Source: Parelaphostrongylus tenuis (lineage: Eukaryota; Nematoda; Chromadorea; Rhabditida; Metastrongylidae). Taken from it: 64,000 bases of DNA. Shown here piece by piece: positions 12,596 through 25,069 of the stretch. The translations under genes and the position numbers were made by a program. The notes beneath the pieces were generated by a model. The model was not told where the DNA came from. It worked only from the letters and a program-made list of their open reading frames with translations, and made no database searches. The stretch's first letter is position 1, and each line of letters opens with the position of its first letter. The DNA is taken from assembly GCA_019055375.1 (NCBI GenBank), contig JAHQIW010000109.1, positions 30,732 to 94,731 on the forward strand, written 5' to 3'.

Positions 12596-15500
12596 CTACC
12601 GAGTGATCGCTAGAGCTTCAGTGAAATAACTTCGTTTGGTGAAAAAGCCAAGCAAATGTATTGCAAATTACATTTTGCATTTTGAAGAAACAGTGTAATT
12701 TTCTCTTTGTTGCTACACATTAATAGAAAAGCGTTTTCAAAAACCAAGCTTACCATCAGAACCGTAAATTTTTCTGAGCTATATAATCACTGTTAAAAGT
12801 CCAATGAAAAGTCTGCAATCGATGAAACCACGAAAATGCGCGTGAAGCATGAGTAGTATACGTGGTCCTCAAAAGGTTAAGCAGCCTAGGCTTCAGCATA
12901 GTAGCAAGCTTATTTAGCAATGCAAAATGAAAGTGGGAGTCTAAGTCCATAGGGCAATCTGCAAGGTTTCTTCCATACTTCGAATGTAAAGAGACTGGAA
13001 AATTCTACGAAAAGAAGTGTGAAACCAGTTCAAACCGTGACGCCCAAATTAAACCGCTACTATGATTGACACCTGCAAGAACGACCGAATGAAAAGTGTT
13101 TTGTAGTCCGCACAAAATGTGAAGATGGACCGTCCAAGTATCTATGTAATAAACTGTTGGAATTATGGTAGCCGATCAGGCATCATGATCTTCATATAAA
13201 AAAAGCCTGAAACTTGAGCCTAACATATCCAAAGGAGGCCACCACCACGGAGAACAATTGCTCAAGAGAGAAATAAATGGAGATCAGCGCAATACCGCAC
13301 TACAAACCAGATGTGGTTTACTTCCAAAATGCTTCGGAAACTTGCAACAGGCAAACTACTCTAAAATTTCTTCTCACAGCTAATTCATTTCGACATCTTT
13401 AACAAGAGATGATATTCGCAAAAACAATGAAGATGATGTTATGTTTCAAAGTGCTCTTATGAGTTATGATTGTGCCTTCGAGGATTGATCAAAGGTGAAA
13501 ACTAACACTGATTTGTTGGCATTGGGCCTTTTTCTACGTCTTGGCATTCCAGCTGTTCATATGTGACCTGAATAGTAAGTTGAGTCAAAATGGCAGAGAT
13601 TATTGCAACACAAGGAAATTTAAACGGTATAGTCAGTTTTCAAAAAGGCTTTACTATTGTACTTAAAGAGCAAAAATCAAATTTTGCTTTTCATTCAAAC
13701 ATTTCTCGCTGAACAAAGCTATATCTTCAGACTTTTAGCAATCATGTCATAGCTTAAAGTTTGTCAATTCCGGCAGTGCTCTTGGTTCGTGTAAAGCATT
13801 TTTTAGTGCTGCGGCTGCCAAAAGAATGTTCAGTTTTGCCAAGCGCGAAGTCGGCTTTAAGCCACCACGCTTTGAAGAAATGTGGATGGGATTCGCTACC
13901 CTGGCACCAAGGCAGCACGCTTTTACCTATACGAATAAAATTTGCAACAAGCGGACACTAGGCATCCACACATCGACTGCCTTTCAATGCTTTCTGCTGT
14001 TTTTCATCAAGTTCTCTCAGTAATGAGCCATCGTACTTCACCAAGTGCTGAAAAAGGCGCAGTTATGTTCCTTTAAAACATGGCGTGTTACAAAACTAAC
14101 GTCTATGCAAGGAAGGTCATTGAATAAAGCTTGTGTTCGGTCCACAGACTTTTTGGTGATGCGGCAAGCATAGTTTGAAAAGTCTTTCCGGCTATGACAC
14201 ACTCTGCGCATTAAGTGCCAAGCCCAGTCTTCTATTGGTTGTTGCAGTGCATTAAGAAGTCCCTACCAGATACACCATTGAATCCTTTGAATATGTTCTA
14301 TCGAGTAGCTGCCAGAAGTCTGTAGCTTTGTTCACCGAGAAATGTTCGAATGAGGAGCAGAACTTTATTTCTGCTCTTTCAGCGCAATACTAGGATTTTT
14401 TTGAATAAAATAAGCCATTCAAATTTATTTCATCTGAGCCATCTAATGAGTACGTAAATATTAAAGAGACCAAAAAATAAGGTTTTCTAAAGGGTCGAAA
14501 TAGAGTGCGGATAATCGAGATAATCCAGTTTTACGAATGCCAATCTTCTTTTGGCTGCTGTAGCGCACTACCTTTTCCAATATAAGCCACCGAATGATTC
14601 CACGAATATTGAAAGCAAACCAGGCATACGGTTCTACGAGAGGTCAAAACAGGGTACGGATAACGAAAAAGCACCAGTTAATATTTTTCCAAAACCTATA
14701 TTCTTCCAGTTTATCCTACTCGGCAATAACAACATGAGATTGATCACATATATTATCTAGCTCTCTTAAGCGTTATAATTGCAGACTCAAAAGGTGGAAC
14801 AGAATTTGAAAACTTGCACATCATTGACAGATTTGTAATGTCTTTTGCCACGTCCTTGAATTCCAATGGTTCATATGTGATCTGAACAATAAGTTGATGC
14901 AAAGTAGCCGGAGTTATTGCATCAGGAAGGAGAGCGCTACGACTTTGCTGTTCCAAAACATCAAAGATCTAAAAAGCACAATTTTGAATGTAAAAAAACT
15001 TTATTTATGAACGTCTTGAGCATAATAAGTTTGACCAGTGTCAGTTGATTAACACAAGGAGACTAGTAAACATAAAAGAATTGACTATTGCTTCATGCTC
15101 CTCTATAGGCATGCAAAAAAAAGCCTGAAATTCAACGATTGTAGACTCACTGTCTGCATAACAAGGCGTGATGCAAGTGTCTGAATTGCATCCGCGCTTG
15201 CTGCAATGCCAAAAGCCTTTGCACGAACAGTGGCATCAGCACTGTAAACCATTTTGACAGGCAAGGTGAAGCCGGTGACGGTGAAGCTCCTAGTTCTCGC
15301 TGCAATGATATTCCGCTGCTATTATAGTCGGTAATGGGAAACCATGTGGATGTTCAATGCATTGTTTTGCAAACTTTTTCTTCTTCTTTCTGTGTTTAAT
15401 AAGAGATGATTCCATTGAAAGGTGCAAAATACGGCAGCTCTCTGACAGTGATAAAGCGCTGGATATACTCAATCTGGTTGAAGTTTACAATTTAATGCAT

Positions 15501-15941
15501 GTAATTCCTTTTCACGCTCAAGTAACGATTTCCTATCCAATACCTTAGTCTGGTGGCATTACTCCCCATCCCAACCCTGTCGCAATGGTTAGCGCGAAAA
15601 TCATTAGCTGACTAGTCGAAAATACTGTCATCTTGGCTAGAGAGCTAAAATCTGGCTCCTAAATATGTTGAGAAATAATGTGCATATAACTCAAAACAAT
15701 TTATCTATTCTTCAGACCAGAACGACCATAAAGCAGCGAAGGATTTGAAAATCAACACATGATTGTCAGTGACATCAACATAGCAAATTTTTTTGTATCT
15801 CTGCGATTCTTTCAAACATTTTCAGAGGTACCCAGTGCGTTGAGTTAAAATCAAAGTACATCGAAGTAACTTTCATGGCAACTTCTGCAAATGGAAAGCA
15901 TATGGGAATATTTGACGTGAAGAGATCTAAGTCAAATGTTT
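12596..15941 (+). repeat. Left arm of large inverted duplication
   Basis: The reverse complement of this segment matches 19004-22550. The outer boundary is the CTACCGAGTGATCGCTAG motif at 12596 against its reverse complement ending near 22548. The inner boundary is near the AGAGATCTAGGTCAAAT-type sequence at about 15935. Long runs are identical, for example 13761-13890, interrupted by small indels. The arm contains exons 1-3 of member 1, the exon-3-like fragment and the common 5' flank. Confidence 0.88.
13502..13613 (-). pseudogene. Isolated exon-3-like fragment, left arm
   Basis: On the minus strand this matches the 3' two thirds of family exon 3 (isoleucine-rich AAIISAIL-like start, QLTIQVTYEQLECQDV, then a decayed end with TAG). 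It lies 1.2 kb downstream of the real exon 3 of member 1, inside intron 3. It has no recognisable acceptor at the expected place. It implies an older tandem copy that predates the inverted duplication, because the right arm carries the same fragment. Confidence 0.6.
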
Positions 15942-18900
15942 AATGAAAACGAAGCACACAAAATCTGTCTCTCGAAAAGCTTACTGAATGCCCGAACATC
16001 TCACAAGCAACGGCTTTAATGGGCTCCCACCATTCCACATGTGTTTTGGGCCATAAAACTTGACTTTCTCAAAATTAGGAGATCCATATTAGGTAAAGCT
16101 TCCTCAAAAATGCACTGAAATGAGAACATCTGTGAAGGAAAAAATCAAACACAACTTTCTTTCTTTTCAGGAAATCATTCAGCTTCGAGCTTCATTGACT
16201 CTGCTATATCTGCTAAGAATGATCGATATTTCGTATATTGGCGAGCTATGATAAGGTTTTCATGAAACTCAATGATGATGTCGCGAGTAGCGAAGTGGTC
16301 AGTGAAGCAGGCTCTCAGGCTAGGTGAAGAAAGGCGCTGATGCGATCCCTTCCAAACCTCTTTCCATCAATCAGTTGCACGCTAAAAACGCATTGATTCG
16401 GACAAATCCAGAATTAAAAATGGCATAACTTTGACCAGCATTCTACGACATTCACGAAGAGTGAAATCCTGAAGCAGTAACGTGAACCAATGTACGAATA
16501 TTTGAAGCCATCCATGGAGAATAAGAGCAGTAAGGTGAATCGATGCAAAATTTTTGAGATCTGAAAGTAGGTTGCTATAGTGGAATGTGCAAAATAAATA
16601 AATAATGTTGGCTGATGTTTCGTCCGCTCAGAGTTCATAGAAGTCACGTCGATTTGATTCAAGTGCTTACCGAGATTGCTCTCCTTACGATTTTGGTCCT
16701 TGTGCCAGCCACATCAAGACGAATCGAGCTGAATACTACCGCACAAATAAAATAGTGTACTCGGCATTGTGTTTTCTACGAAACTCTTTTCACGCTAAAC
16801 TGACCTGAATTCATTCGGCATTTCTCAAGACGTGGGGCTGTCTTTAAGCCATCTTTCGATTGCAGTCCATCATTCAGCAGTCGAGCCAGTACTAGCTGGC
16901 ATTTAGGAAGCCGAACCTTTAATTGTGACTTTCGTTCAAACTTGATATGAAAGATTAATGTTTTGTTCTGTTGGTGGGCTATCACGATGCTTCCAAAAAA
17001 GCTTTATTATGGCGATCACTTCAGCGATTTTATCCCTGTTCGGTGCACATTACCATCTCCATTTCCGCTTCTTCAGCAAACTCTATTTTGCTATAACTTC
17101 GATTCAAAAAGGCATGTACTTAATTGTAACTTCTTCCTCGTTTTGAGCTATCTTGGACGGAAAGATTGATGGACGGCTAGTAATTCAAGTCTTAAACTGA
17201 GCATTACACGTCATCAATTGGCTTTTGCATACCATTAGCTGCCACATATTGTACGTATCTTAGTAGTTGTATCGCTTGACTCATCTTCCCTTTACTTATC
17301 GTCTCAAAACTCTATGGAATTGCATGTGGCTTTGGCCGGGGCCTAAAGATTTTTGCTCTCCTTTCCAAATCCCTTTCTAAATCATGAACATTCATCCAAT
17401 AGAGCTTCCCTGTAACCTTGGTGTAACCATAATAGAGCGTTCTCAGATAAGAGATAATTGTCGACTTCTGTGGATTAGAAGAATTGAGCTGATTAGACGA
17501 ATATGGCACCAACTTGCCAACTCGCAGTAGTATAGTTCTTGGTTAGTTTGAGAGAGCTCGAATCACATTCTTACACGTATTGAAACCCACCACAACTAGT
17601 GTATTATTCGCGCTACTAGTGGTACTCTAGATTAGTACTCAAGTACTTGGACGGACGTAATCACAAGCTGCTTCTTTCGCTCCCTCTCCATGGAACTGTT
17701 GTTATGAGGGTGTTTGACCCGAGCAGGTGGTTGGTGCAAGTCAAATGCCGTGATCTGTTAAACATCTGCAACTAATCAATGTTCGCGTACGAACGCGGTC
17801 GTTCAAAGTGTAGGTACTCGTCTTCAAAGACGAATGTAATCTCGTGTAATCCAATTTACAGTACCTTCATCGATCTGTCGTGCGCTCTTCTTTTGTAAGA
17901 TCGGCCATTGTGTTTCGCTATCGAAGAGTGTTTTAATGAATGAAGAATATGAGATAGATTTTGAAGATCTGAGCTGCACAGGCATTGTAAGCGCCAACTA
18001 CATTACAGAAGGAGTCGTCCGGGACTTTTTAAGTTGCTCGCAGTAAATCTGACGTGGCTGAAGTTTCAGCCACATTTCTGTTGCATAGCACAGCGCTAAG
18101 AGGACTTAGTTGAAAAGGTTCGAAAGTATTTTGAGTGCATTACTTGGTAGATGGCTTCTCTGTGGCGCCCGAATGTGGCTCTTCTTTTTTCTGTAAGTTT
18201 TTCCTTAATGTTATTCTCTATGTTCAATGAACGCCCACACGTACAAGAGAGCTTCGCAATCGGCGCACAATTCAGTTTAATTTGTTCACCAATGCAATGT
18301 CGATTTTTATGAACTGTGTCTTCATGCAATTTATGCGCAGTTCTTTTTTCTCGTTTACTTGAATTCTCTTGAATTTAGCCTCTGTTTCACAAGTACTTCT
18401 CGAGAATATGGCAGTGTCTCTGCAAAGCGAAGTTTTAATAAGAATTTCATTCTAAACGTGTAACCCACTCGATAATGTGGTTCTTCCTTTGTGATAGCAA
18501 ATTTTGGACCATAAGAGCATTCTATTCACTGAAGAAAGCGTTTACAAAGTCTTTTAGTGCTATTCCGTCTTTTGATGGCAAAAGGGACCTTTCAAAATCT
18601 GATTTGTGTAAGGTAAAGATTTTCACTGCAATGTATGGCATCGTACTACCATTCGCAACCATCCGCAGTGCCTCTACCGAAAACGGTTGCCGTTTCTTAC
18701 ATCATATGAATAAATAAATTATTCAATTGATTGACTAGTCAATCGAGTGATATACATATACTTATATAAATATATATGCTTGCATACATATGTATCATGT
18801 GCAATCTATGCGCGTATGCGTGTCCATATGTATTTTAGATATTATCTATGCTTATATATTATTCACGCACAGTCATGTGCCTAGAAAGAGTGATAAAGCG

Positions 18901-19003
18901 ATGTTCTCACAAAAGGCTCGTGAGAATCATCCTCTTTGGCGCATAGTGAAATTTTGGACCAGAGACAGCCAGTTGAGGAAGCAGGATTCCGACTTAGACC
19001 CCA
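15942..19003. other. Spacer of the inverted duplication, no gene seen
   Basis: Unique AT-rich sequence of about 3.06 kb between the arms and between the divergent starts of members 1 and 2. Only short open frames with no recognisable product occur. Any shared promoter for the two divergent copies would be here or in the innermost arm ends. I see no clear transposon termini. Confidence 0.5.
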
Positions 19004-22000
19004 ATTTGACCTAGATCTCTTCACGTCACAAATTCCCATATGCTTTCCATTCGCAGAAGTTGCCATAAAAGCTATTTCGATTTACTTTGATTTTAACTCG
19101 ACGCACTGGATACCTCCAAAAATGTTTAAAAGAGTCGCAGAGATACAAAGATATTTGCCATGTTGATGTCACTGACAATCAAGTGTTGATTTCAAATCCG
19201 TTGCTGCTTTATGGTCGTTCTGGTCTAAAGGATAGATAGATTGGTTTAAGTCATATGCACATTATTTCTGAAACATATTTAGGAGCCAGATTTAATCCCT
19301 CTAACCAAGATGACAGTATTTCAGCTAGTCAGCTAATGATTTTCGCGCTAACCATTGCGACAGGGTTGGGATGGGGAGTAATGCCACCAGACTAAGGTAT
19401 TGGATAGGAAATCGTTACTTGAGCGTGAAAAGGAATTACATGCATTAAATTGTAAACTTCAACCAGATTGAGTATATCCAGCGCTTTATCACTGTCAGAG
19501 AGCTGCCGTATTTTGCACCTTTCAATGGAATCATCTCTTATTTTAAACACAGAAAGAAGAAGAAAAAGTTTGTAAAACATTGCATTTAATATTGACATGG
19601 TTTCCCATTACCGACTATAATAGCAGCGGTATATTAATGCAGCGAAAACTAGGAGCTTCACCGTCACCGACTTCACCTTGCCTGTCAACATGGCTTACAG
19701 TACTGATATCACTGTTTCATGCAAAGGCTTTTGGCATTGCAGCAAGCGCGGACGCAGTTCAGACACTTGCATCACTTCTTATTATGCAGACAGTGAGTTT
19801 ACAATCGCTCCATTTCAGGCTTTTTCTTGCATGCCTAAAGAGAAGCATGAAGCAATATCCAATTCTCTTATATTTGCTAGTCTCCTTGTGTTAATCACCT
19901 GGCAGTGATTAAACTAATTATGCTCAAGAAGGTTACAAATAAACTTTATTTAAAATTTAAAACTGTGCTTTTCGGATCTTTGATGTTTTATAACAGCAAA
20001 GTCGTAGCGCTCTCATTCCTGATGCAATAACTTCGGCTATTTTGCGTCAACTTACTGTTCAAATCAGTTATGAATCATTTGAATGCAAGGACGTGGCGAA
20101 AGACATTACAAATCCGCCAATGATGTGTAAGTTTTCAAATTCTGTTTCACTTCTTGAGTGTGCAGTTATAACGCATAAGAGAGCTAAAAAAATATGTGTC
20201 ATCAGTACCCTTATAAAAATTTTCTCATGTTGTTATTGCCGAGCAGGAAAAACTGGAAGAATAAAGGATTTGGAGAAAGATTAACTTGTATTTTTTGTTA
20301 TCTGTACCCTGTTTTGAACTCTCGTAAAACTGTATGTTTGGGTCGCTTTCAATATTCGTGTAATCATTCGATGGCTTATATTAGAAAAATTTGAATGGTG
20401 TACTTTACTTTTGAAAAGGCTTTAACATTGCGCCCAACAAGTAAAACATAAATTTTTTTCTTAGTCAAACATTTCTTTCTGCTCACAGTTTTCCCTTGAA
20501 GTTTCAATAACCAGTCGATATATTAAATCCTAAGAATTCAAACGATGTATTTGGCTTCTTATAACAGACTTCGTAGTGCCCTGCAGCAGCCAAAAGGAAA
20601 TTGGCTTTCGCAAAACTGGATTATCTCCGTTATTCAAACTCCACTTCGACCCTTCAGAAAAACCTTATTTTTGCTCGTTTCAATGTTTAAGTATTCATTA
20701 GATGACTCAAATGATTTGAATTTGAATGGCTTATTTTTTTTTCAAAAAAGTCTTAGTAATGCGTTGAAAGAGCAGAAATAAATTCATTCTAACATTTCTC
20801 GGTGAACAAAACTACTTCTTCAGACCTCTAGCGACTACTCGATAGAAAATATTCGAAGGATTCAATAGTGTATCTGGTAAGGATTTCGTAATACACTGTA
20901 ACAACCGATAGATGATTGGGCTTCGCACTCGACGCGCAGAGTGCGTCTCAACCGGAGGGACTTTTTCAAAATATGCTTGTAGTATCATCAAAAGTCTGTG
21001 GACCAAACGCAAGCTTTATTCGATGACCTTCCTTGCATAGACGCTAGTTTTGTAACATGCCATGTTTTTAAAGTGACATAACTGCGTCTTTTTCAGCACT
21101 TGGTGAAGCACGAAAGCTCATCATTGAGAGAACTTCATGAAAACCAGCAGAAAACAATTGAAAGGCAGTCCATGTGCAGTAGTCTGGTGTCGCTTGTTGC
21201 AAATTTTGTTCGCGTATAGGTAAAAGCGTGCTGCCTTGGTGCCAGGATGGCGAAATCCCATCCACATTTCTTCAAAGCGTGGTGGCTTAAAGCCGACTTC
21301 GCGCTTGGCAAAACTGAACATTCTTTTGGCAGCCGCAGCACTAAAAAATGCTTTACACGAACCAAGAGCACTGCCGGAATTGACAAACTTTAAGCTATGA
21401 CATGATTGCTAAAAGTCTGAAGATATAGCTTTGTTCAGCGAGAAATGTTTGAATGAGAAACAAAATTTGATTTTTGCTCTTTCAGTACAATAGTAAAGCC
21501 TTTTTGAAAACTGTCTGTACCGTTAAATTTGTGTTGCAATAATCTCTGCCATTTTGACTCAACTTACTATTCAGGTCACATATGAACAGCTGGAATGCCA
21601 AGACGTAGAAAAAGGCCCAATGCCAACAAATCAGTGTTAGTTTTCACCTTTGATCAATCCTCGAAGGCACAACCATAACTCATAAGAGCACTTTGAAACA
21701 TAACATCATCTTCATTGTTTTTGCGAATGTCATCTCTTGTTAAAGATGTCGAAATGAATTAGCTGTGAGAAGAAATTTTAGAGTAGTTTGCCTGTTGCAA
21801 GTTTCCGAAGCATTTTGGAAGTAAACGACATCTGGTTTGTAGTGCGGTATTGCGCTGATCTCCATTTATTTCTCTCTTGAGCAATTGTTCTCCGTGGTGG
21901 TGGCCTCCTTTGGATAGTTTCAAGTTTTTGATATGAAGTTGATGATGTTTGATCGGCTAACATAATTCCAACAGCTTATTACATAGATACTTGGACGGTC

Positions 22001-22550
22001 CATGTTCACATTCTGTGCGGACTCCGAAACATTTTTCATTCGGTCGTTCTTGCAGGTGTCAATCAAAGTAGCGGTTTCATTTAGGCGTAACGGTTTGAGC
22101 TGGTTTTATACCGTAAAAATGTTCTCTTCTTCTCGTGCAATTTTCCAGTTTCTTTACATTCGAAGCATGGAAGAAACCTTGCAGAACTGTCCTGTGACTT
22201 AATCTCCCACTTTCATTTTGCATTGCCAAATAAGCTTGCTACTAAGCCTAAGCCTGGGCAGCTTAACCTTTTGAGGACCACGTATACTACTCATGCTTCA
22301 CGCGCATTTTCGTGGTTTTCTCATCGAGTATAGACTTTTTATTGGACCTTTTGCAGTGTTTATATAGCTCAGAAAAATTTACGTTTCTGATGGTATGCTT
22401 GGTTTTGAAAACGCTTTTCTATTAAGGATTAGCAACGAAGGAAAAATTACGCTGTTTCTCTGGAATGCAAAGTGTAATTTACAATCGCATTTGCTTGGCT
22501 TTTCACCAAACAAAGTTCTTTTGCTAAAGTTCTAGCGATCACTCGGTAGT
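19004..22550 (-). repeat. Right arm of large inverted duplication
   Basis: Reverse-complement partner of 12596-15941. It is about 200 bp longer, mainly because of extra dispersed-repeat sequence around 20310-20830. It contains exons 1-3 of pseudogene member 2. Its outer end abuts a Penelope-like relic that begins at about 22560, which may mark the breakpoint. Confidence 0.88.
21533..21643 (+). pseudogene. Isolated exon-3-like fragment, right arm
   Basis: This is the mirror copy of the fragment at 13502-13613, on the plus strand in intron 3 of member 2. It reads ISAILTQLTIQVTYEQLEC and ends in a TAG in place of the usual donor region. It is nearly identical to the left-arm copy. Confidence 0.6.
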
Positions 22551-22559
22551 ATAGAGTCA

Positions 22560-24010
22560 TATAAATAAAGGTACAACGAATAATGCGTTCACGCTCCGAA
22601 GAAGGCGTATTTGCCGAAACGTCAGCCACAAGCAATCACGAAAACCCATCGACCGGAAAGAAGAGCGATCGATTGAGAAAAAGATACCAACCTCGTAAAG
22701 CTTCAAATGAAGATTAGCTTTCTAAGCTTTTCTTCTCATTTTCTAAGAAGTTTTCATTGCCTGGTCTGCGATAGCATTTCGTCGTGCAACTAGTCTTGCT
22801 AAGGAGAATTTCAACATTTAAGATGGGGAGTCAGTTCTCTGTAGGCTTTTCCTGCTTAAACTCAGTATAGTTCCGACTGTCTATTCAGAAGTTCAAAGCA
22901 ATTGCCCATCTTCTCTTGTGTAGAGTAGATGACAAAGCAATCGTCAATCTATCGACAGTACTGTGTTGGACACCGATCGCGGACTGTAGCTTCGACTATA
23001 GACATGAAAGCGATGGTTAGAGTGATAGTATTTACTCATTGTCTACCTAATTTGCGCAATAATATCTTCCCGACCACCTAACTATGGAACAGTTAAGGCG
23101 TGATTTCAAAAATATTATGAGTCGTTGAATAGAAAAGTCGTACAGTTTGTTTTTCCTGCATTTTGTTGCAGTAAATTATGAATGATTTGTATGGAGACGT
23201 CACTTATAACGCTTACATAGAGAACATCGAATAACTCTATAACATACCCGTGGTTCGGACGCGCGTTTTTGAGGTGTTCTAGAGAAATATTGGTGTTTGG
23301 AAGTTTGGTTGGTGTAATTGCGATAATAAGGTCAAGAGACCATGTTATCCTACATGTGGCCCGCCTACACAACTGATGATCGGTTTATTTTCAAAAGTGG
23401 AGCGGTCGGTATACTCAAAATCATCATGGCTGGCAAGCTAATGTGTTATGACCATTGTGTAAGTGATGGAACGAGTTCTGTATCAATTTCAAGTTGACGC
23501 ATAACCGATTGTTGTGAGCCCACACCTTTAGCCGTTTGGGCCCCATTTCCTTTTTAATTTTCCGTAGTGATATTTGCGTCACTTTTCAGAGAATAGTCGA
23601 TAAAGCAAAGCATTCTAAAAATGTTTCTCCATTACATCGGCTTCCCACTGACGAGGAATAATTACACATTCTCCACCTTTATCGCTTATAGACAACCGAA
23701 TGCTTTTTGAGTTCAACAGTCTCGAATCTGACGCATACCCCGTTTGATGCATTCGTTAAGTTTGAACTTAATTTGTTCGGAAGGTAGCGATTAAGTATGT
23801 AAAGAAGTTTGCCCTTGAACAAATGGAAAGTTGAGTCAACTACCCTATCATGTTGCTGTTGTTTAGAAATTGTGAAGAATAGAAAAAAGAGAAAATTCAT
23901 CGACGAATTCGCAACTTCTAATGAATTTGGTGACAAGCTTTTCCCTGTTCAACTCCATCTAAAATAGCTCTGGCGCTGTCGCTTGGAGTTTGCATGAAGT
24001 CCTGGTGAGC
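22560..24010 (-). mobile_element. Penelope-like retroelement relic
   Basis: On the minus strand, broken over frames, are a DKGGECVIIPRQWEADVMEK motif, a conserved VIELFDVLYVSV stretch (equivalent of the FDVxSLYTxV motif), SIQIIHNLLQQNAG, IDDCFVIYSTQEKMGNCFEL (the YIDD-type catalytic box) and LNVEILLSKTSCTTKCYRR. These occur in the order known for nematode Penelope-like reverse transcriptases. No GIY-YIG domain is visible. A short GAAGAAGGCG...CGAAACGTCAGC segment near 22600 resembles flanks of such elements. It has many stops and is dead. Confidence 0.75.
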
Positions 24011-24192
24011 TTCATTACAAAACAAAACTAGAATGGTTAGGTGTAGAACAAAGTAGAGATGGTTTCTTGGATTGCCGTTTCATCGTCCAGTTCATAGATT
24101 GGGGAAAGTTGTTAAAAGAGCATGCAAATTTTGAAAAATGGTATTAAGGAGTTGCATCCACTATATACCAAATTAAACAGCGTATAGAGCTC

Positions 24193-24478
24193 ATGAGGGC
24201 ATCTAGTGCAGTAGTTAGAGGTGCTCTGCGCCCCACATAGGGTTGATTACGCTTCATAGCTCACCAAACCATCCACCCGTTTAGAATCCGTAAAGTAGTA
24301 TCAGACTTGTCTGGGAGGACAAAGAGCACTAATTTGTTACAGCGGTGGACCATCGCGATTCATTTTAGAGGTCACAGACAAGCATTCAATCTTATCAGAC
24401 GAAGCTAAAAATTGAAGACGAATGCATGGCGCATTTCTCAGAAATTGGATATTGCCAAGAACTTCATCCTTAATCTTT
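24193..24478 (+). mobile_element. SINE family A, diverged copy
   Basis: Aligns along its length with 6428-6738 (GTTAGAGGTGCTCTGCG in the head; AATGCATGGCGCAT near the end), with mutated A and B boxes. It lies in intron 3 of pseudogene member 2. Confidence 0.82.
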
Positions 24479-25069
24479 GAAGTAGCGCACGCATGGCACG
24501 TTGAGAGTTGAACGTGTTGCTGTGAGATATTGCTCCAGATTTTTTTCTTTTGAAATAAGCCTTAATAGCAAACGTCGTGAATTTCAATGTTTGCTTTGAG
24601 GAAGTGAAGCGAATCGGCTTAAGCTATAAGGTTTGAACATGTAGTTAACGTTTTTTCGAGTCGAATTCAATACAGCGTGACAATAAGTTTTAGAAATGAC
24701 GCGCTGCGGATAGAAATTTTGTAATACGACTTTTGTTTCCATTCGTACCTCCCACTTCATAAACTGCTGCCTTGTATTTAGCTTTGTCAAAATTTTCTCT
24801 TACAAGTTTATGGTCTTCCTACAAAATCGAATTTTCCTGGAAATGGCGAAAAGCACAGTTTTTTTCTACTAATTATTTTCTGTAAAAGTATTAGGTTCCT
24901 TATGAGATTCGCCATTGGGGAAATACACACCACATTCATTAACTATAGGTGATTAAATTTGCTTAGCAACACTATTTAAAGTATGCGTCACTAGTCTGAG
25001 CACCACTTTGCCATCTCAAAGGCAAAAAATGAATACCGCTTTGTGCGAAATTTCCTTAGCTTTCTTTTG

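Larger units (their letters stand above)
3008..15631 (-). pseudogene. Member 1 of secreted five-exon family, one nonsense codon (left palindrome arm)
   Basis: Exons in order on the minus strand are 15631-15544, 15299-15151, 14968-14818, 3337-3189 and 3136-3008. They total 666 nt and stay in one frame except for a TAA at codon 29, where intact relatives have CAA (Gln), just before the exon-1 donor. The start is the ATG that opens a hydrophobic leader (LMIFALTIATGLG). Exon 2 reads SFTVTGFTLPVKMVYSADA and exon 3 SALLPDAITPATL. Exon 4 has LPHCIIFGNSVTSIC and exon 5 NWSKEMWQSVVNRAIRML and ends in TGA. Two cysteines conserved in relatives are lost (exon 1 Trp, exon 3 Phe), and the exon-3 donor is GC rather than GT. 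Intron 3 would be 11.5 kb and contains an RTE copy, a SINE and foldback DNA, so linking exons 1-3 to exons 4-5 is inference from order, strand and phase. Function unknown. It may be a recent pseudogene or a read-through or mis-assembled gene. Confidence 0.68.

Noticed and set aside
19580..19894. Open frame of 104 codons on the plus strand
   Set aside because: Overlaps pseudogene exon 2 in a shifted frame created by its one-base insertion.
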